Of a DNA stretch of 8,463 bases, positions 7,082-8,463 are shown piece by piece. The notes beneath the pieces were generated by a model. It made no database searches. It was not told the origin of the DNA and worked only from the letters and a program-made list of their open reading frames with translations. Source of the DNA: Gammaproteobacteria bacterium (lineage in GTDB: Bacteria; Pseudomonadota; Gammaproteobacteria; SZUA-152); contig JAUVNZ010000054.1 of NCBI GenBank assembly GCA_030599435.1, positions 1 to 8,463 on the forward strand, given 5' to 3'. The stretch's first letter is position 1. The number at the start of each line of letters is the position of its first letter. The translations under genes were made by a program, and so were the position numbers.

Positions 7082-8183
7082 TGTTCGAAAAGGTATGGGT
7101 TATAGAAAGAGTATGGCTAATATCCCGCGTGAATTGATATTCAAGATTGTCGCGCTTGTAATATTGGTAGGGAGTATTTATGGCACATGGGTAATGATGG
7201 ATTATAGAGCTTTTGTAGATGAGCCAATACAGTTTGGCGAAGAAGGCCTGTTGTATGAAATTAAATCAGGTAAGACTTTGACTCATGTCGCGAGAGACTT
7301 GCAGTCACGTGGACACATAGATACTGCATCTTATCTGGTCTGGTTGGGAAAATTTGAAGGCAATGCCAATGATATAAAAGCAGGTGAATATCGGTTTGAG
7401 AACGGTATCACTGCCGCACGTTTACTAGAACAAATTGTAAATGGAGAAACGCTGCAATACGCCATTACTATTGTTGAAGGGTGGTCGTTCAGACAATTGA
7501 TGGATGCGGTACACAGCAATGAATTTTTATTGCATACGCTGTCGGACTACAGTGATGAAGAAATTATGGAACATATCGGTCACCCTGGGGAACATCCAGA
7601 AGGGCGATTTTTACCGGATACCTATAATTTTCCCCGACTGACAACTGATGTTGATTATTTGCAACGCGCTTACGATGCTATGCAGAAGTTACTTAAAGAT
7701 GAATGGCCCAACCGTGCAATCGACGTTGAATTTAAAACGCCCTATGAGGCTTTGATTTTGGCATCGATTGTGGAAAAAGAAACCGCACTTCCCAGCGAGC
7801 GAAAACAAATTGCCGGCGTTTTTAACCGGCGACTGCAAAAACGAATGCGTTTGCAAACAGACCCTACGGTTATTTATGGTTTGGGACGTACTTTTGATGG
7901 CAATATCCGTCGGCGTGACCTGCGCAAAGATACCCCCTATAACACCTATCTCCGCAAAGGATTGCCACCCACCCCAATCGCCATGCCGGGGCGTGATGCG
8001 GTTCTGGCTGCCTTAAGTCCTCAACCTGGCCTGGAGTTGTACTTTGTTGCCCGAGGTGATGGTGGCCACAAGTTTTCAGCGACGCTGGAGCAGCACAATG
8101 CAGCCGTAGTGGAATACCAGCTGGGCGGCAAGGCGCGGGCGTTTTCTTCGCTGCCTGATGGTAAGCTAAAACCCAGTAAATAA
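7071..8183 (+). CDS. mltG: Endolytic murein transglycosylase (MltG)
   Basis: MltG (YceG family) is an inner-membrane enzyme that cleaves nascent peptidoglycan and is thought to terminate glycan strand elongation. From ATG 7071 the product is 370 residues (E. coli 340). A basic cytoplasmic N-terminus of about 20 residues is followed by one membrane segment at roughly 22-43, then a periplasmic LysM-like region (about 51-125) and the YceG catalytic domain. Visible motifs are EGRFLPDTYNF (177-187), ASIVEKET (231-238), VFNRRL (250-255), LQTDPTVIYG (261-270) and PYNTY followed by GLPPTPI (to 303). Glu235 in VEKET is the probable catalytic residue, equivalent to E. coli Glu218. The start overlaps pabC by 11 bases, suggesting coupling. 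A longer reading from ATG 7038 is possible but has no ribosome site. In E. coli tmk and holB follow; here an insertion element does. No terminator is seen after the stop. Confidence 0.94.
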   Translation: MLRNVRKGMGYRKSMANIPRELIFKIVALVILVGSIYGTWVMMDYRAFVDEPIQFGEEGLLYEIKSGKTLTHVARDLQSRGHIDTASYLVWLGKFEGNANDIKAGEYRFENGITAARLLEQIVNGETLQYAITIVEGWSFRQLMDAVHSNEFLLHTLSDYSDEEIMEHIGHPGEHPEGRFLPDTYNFPRLTTDVDYLQRAYDAMQKLLKDEWPNRAIDVEFKTPYEALILASIVEKETALPSERKQIAGVFNRRLQKRMRLQTDPTVIYGLGRTFDGNIRRRDLRKDTPYNTYLRKGLPPTPIAMPGRDAVLAALSPQPGLELYFVARGDGGHKFSATLEQHNAAVVEYQLGGKARAFSSLPDGKLKPSK

Positions 8184-8233
8184 TATTTAAAACAAAGTTA
8201 TAAGTAAGATTAATATAATTGGTGATTATCCCC

Positions 8234-8262
8234 TTGACGTATGTACATAGGTTTCATATACT
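8234..8262 (+). promoter_or_regulatory. Strong sigma70-type promoter of the transposase gene
   Basis: TTGACG (8234-8239, 5 of 6 consensus) and TATACT (8257-8262, 5 of 6) are separated by exactly 17 bases, the best promoter match in the window. The predicted start near 8269 gives a leader of only about 18 bases containing the ribosome site. It fires rightwards into the transposase gene and possibly beyond. Confidence 0.8.
8240..8249. promoter_or_regulatory. Perfect palindrome in the promoter spacer
   Basis: TATGTACATA is a 10-bp perfect palindrome lying directly after the -35 box. A second dyad, TCATA-tac-TATGA (8254-8266), covers the -10 box. A dyad in a promoter spacer is where a repressor often binds, but no candidate regulator is visible. 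Confidence 0.35.
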
Positions 8263-8286
8263 ATGACCATACTCAAGGAGAAAACG

Positions 8287-8463
8287 ATGGCTAAGAGCTT
8301 CACGATTACTGAATTTATGCGCCGCTTCCCAGATGATGATTCCTGTCTGGATCACCTTATGACCCTTCGCTATGGCAAATCTCTGGATTGCCCTAAATGT
8401 GGCAAACATGGGAAGTTCTCTAAAATCACTAAGGTTCCTGCTTACCAATGCGCTTGGTGCGGC
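8287..8463 (+). CDS. IS1595 family transposase, N-terminal part (truncated by window end)
   Basis: The 59 visible residues, open to the window end, begin MAKSFTITEFMRRFPDDDSC and contain two cysteine pairs, CPKC (35-38) and CAWC (55-58). These form the N-terminal zinc ribbon typical of IS1595-family transposases, which would bind DNA before the DDE/DDN-type catalytic domain expected downstream. The FPDDD-CLDHLMTLRYG lead-in is also characteristic. The start ATG at 8287 is six bases after a full AAGGAG (8275-8280) and just downstream of a near-consensus promoter, so the gene looks intact and expressible at this end. Whether the rest is intact cannot be seen. It sits where E. coli has tmk after mltG. 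A non-mobile zinc-ribbon protein is possible but unlikely. Confidence 0.82.
   Translation, partial: MAKSFTITEFMRRFPDDDSCLDHLMTLRYGKSLDCPKCGKHGKFSKITKVPAYQCAWCG

Larger units (their letters stand above)
8221..8463 (+). mobile_element. Left part of an IS1595-type insertion sequence (cut by window edge)
   Basis: A transposase gene with its own promoter begins about 100 bases after mltG and runs off the window. The left end of the element should lie between the mltG stop (8183) and the -35 box (8234). Placing it at 8221, where the AT-rich spacer changes to GGTGATTATCCCC, is a guess based on composition and on the G-rich ends common in this family. The right end, terminal repeat and target duplication are outside the window. 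Confidence 0.5.

Noticed and set aside
8254..8448. 64-codon minus-strand frame at the right edge
   Set aside because: Antisense to the transposase start, promoter and ribosome site, all of which are clear on the + strand.
1..8463. CRISPR arrays, tRNA or rRNA genes, phage genes or a new defence system
   Set aside because: No regularly spaced repeats, no tRNA-like cloverleaf and no unexplained conserved genes were seen; apart from the edge element the genes are housekeeping.

Overview
The window looks chromosomal and gammaproteobacterial. It carries a type II fatty acid synthesis cluster in the order fabH-fabD-fabG-acpP-fabF, followed by pabB, pabC and mltG. In E. coli fabF is also followed by pabC and mltG, but pabB lies elsewhere, so this is probably a non-enteric gammaproteobacterium. 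Base composition is moderate, in the mid-40s percent GC by eye and not computed. The sequence does not support a species or genus. All eight complete genes are on the + strand.

Layout. 4-972 fabH, probably complete with a TTG start, its leader lying outside the window. 1114-2058 fabD, overlapping fabG (2058-2813). 2814-2966 is a gap holding a hairpin, a good sigma70-type promoter and a small 5'-UTR stem-loop ahead of acpP (2967-3206). A strong intrinsic terminator follows at 3268-3304, so acpP can be transcribed as a short unit of its own. 3305-3465 is AT-rich with no promoter I would defend. Then come fabF (3466-4707), pabB (4726-6111), a 121-base gap with a 12-bp direct repeat, pabC (6233-7081, GTG start) and mltG (7071-8183, overlapping pabC by 11 bases). 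At the right edge is the start of an IS1595-type transposase gene (8287 to the window end, truncated) with a near-consensus promoter.

How the genes work together. FabD loads malonyl groups from CoA onto the acyl carrier protein AcpP. FabH starts chains by condensing acetyl-CoA with malonyl-AcpP, FabG reduces the 3-keto product, and FabF performs later condensations. The dehydratase and enoyl reductase are not here. PabB (with a PabA glutaminase not in the window) and PabC convert chorismate to p-aminobenzoate for folate. MltG is an inner-membrane lytic transglycosylase that ends peptidoglycan strands.

No undescribed multi-gene system is visible; this is mostly a conserved housekeeping region. 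The points most worth checking are residue changes in PabB (Ala in the usual PIKGT motif) and PabC (Gly at the usual PLP-contacting Glu), repeats in and before these genes, the acpP leader hairpin, and the insertion element whose outward-facing strong promoter contains a perfect palindrome.
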